This document shows positions 6,312-6,700 of a stretch of 6,700 nt of DNA, piece after piece. The notes below the pieces were generated by a model. It saw only the letters and a program-made list of their open reading frames with translations. It did not search any database and was not told the DNA's origin. The stretch lies in assembly GCA_025356715.1 (NCBI GenBank), contig JANXRU010000150.1, positions 1 to 6,700 of the forward strand, in the 5' to 3' direction. Position numbers and translations under genes: made by a program. Each line of letters opens with the position of its first letter. Positions within the stretch are counted from its first letter, which is position 1. This stretch comes from Bacteroidota bacterium (GTDB lineage: Bacteria > Bacteroidota > Bacteroidia > B-17B0 > B-17BO).

Positions 6312-6700
6312 TTACTGAATAATAGTAGATGCTATAACTGGAGATAAACTAATAGCCGTATAAATAGTTTTATTATTTGTTAAATCAACGTATGAGGAAG
6401 CATTTAAATTTCCGCCAACTATATATGAAGCAACAGCTATAGTATTTCCAGAAACATAATTAGCATCGTAAAAATCTAAGGTTGGTATTGTTTTTGAAAA
6501 CGTAGTCGAATTTGCAGCAACGTTAACCGAATACGAAATAGAATAATTGCTGGTAAGTGCAGATGGTGTATTTGAGTTTGGATTACCAAAAAACAAAAGT
6601 ATAGTTTGTTGATAAGGCACAGCTGTTATTGTTCCTGTAGTAACAATATAGTTGACACCAGCTGTAGTGGTGGCTACTGTATTTAATGCTACAACATTTG
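6312..6700 (-). CDS. Hypothetical Thr/Ser/Asn-rich protein, C-terminal part (5' end outside window)
   Basis: The minus-strand frame ends with TAA at 6312-6314 and stays open to the window edge, giving 129 visible residues. The GTG at 6618-6620 is internal, since the frame continues upstream with the same composition (NVVALNTVATTTAGVNYIVT). The sequence is rich in Thr, Ser, Asn, Ala and Val, has no cysteine and alternates short hydrophobic and polar runs (SNYSISYSVNVAANSTTFSKTIPTLD can be read as beta-strands). This resembles extracellular or surface beta-sandwich proteins of Bacteroidota, but I recognise no family. It does not end in a T9SS type A sorting domain: there is no PNP or 'GxYxxxV' landmark, and the chain stops at VIASTIIQ. 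Whether it has a signal peptide or lipobox cannot be seen. A long hairpin lies 25 bp beyond the stop. Coding potential is likely; function is unknown. Confidence 0.75.
   Translation of the reverse strand, partial: NVVALNTVATTTAGVNYIVTTGTITAVPYQQTILLFFGNPNSNTPSALTSNYSISYSVNVAANSTTFSKTIPTLDFYDANYVSGNTIAVASYIVGGNLNASSYVDLTNNKTIYTAISLSPVIASTIIQ

Noticed and set aside
1..6700. A novel multi-gene system, such as defence, biosynthesis or a mobile element
   Set aside because: The genes differ in orientation, are separated by terminators or hairpins, and belong to ordinary families without shared pathway logic; no transposase, integrase, nuclease or repeat array is seen.

Overview
The window looks like AT-rich chromosomal DNA from a member of the Bacteroidota, most likely Flavobacteriia. 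The indicators are: a secreted protein with a type IX secretion (T9SS) type A C-terminal sorting domain; a TonB-dependent receptor carrying the carboxypeptidase-regulatory-like N-terminal domain usual in this phylum; a SpoIIE/PP2C phosphatase with the 'DSI-x-YA-x-RIQ' linker common in Bacteroidota sensor proteins; absence of Shine-Dalgarno sequences at the starts; and one perfect TAnnTTTG promoter element.

Layout. (1) 1-780, plus strand: the C-terminal 259 residues of a SpoIIE-type serine phosphatase, with its N-terminal sensor region outside the window. (2) 781-840: a short convergent gap with a weak stem-loop. (3) 841-2292, minus strand: an FAD-dependent aromatic-hydroxylase-like monooxygenase with an unusual N-terminal DnaJ-like CxxCxGxG zinc-binding module. 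(4) 2293-2501: an intergenic region holding a REP-like double hairpin, framed by a 10-bp direct repeat. (5) 2502-5000, minus strand: an 832-residue TonB-dependent outer-membrane receptor with a GTG start. (6) 5001-5124: a gap with a textbook intrinsic terminator for the gene on its right. (7) 5125-6153, minus strand: a T9SS-exported protein of unknown function. (8) 6154-6311: a gap with a -7 promoter element and a long hairpin. (9) 6312-6700, minus strand: the C-terminal end of a Thr/Ser/Asn-rich protein of unknown function, open at the window edge.

The minus-strand genes appear to be separate transcription units, since a strong terminator or hairpin and a sizeable gap lie between each pair. 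I see no multi-gene pathway. The receptor, the T9SS cargo and the last protein are all predicted envelope or secreted products, but nothing ties them functionally. I found no CRISPR array, tRNA, rRNA, transposase, phage gene or recognisable defence system. The most unusual items are the zinc-finger/flavin-monooxygenase fusion and the intergenic REP-like element; neither is good evidence for a new system.
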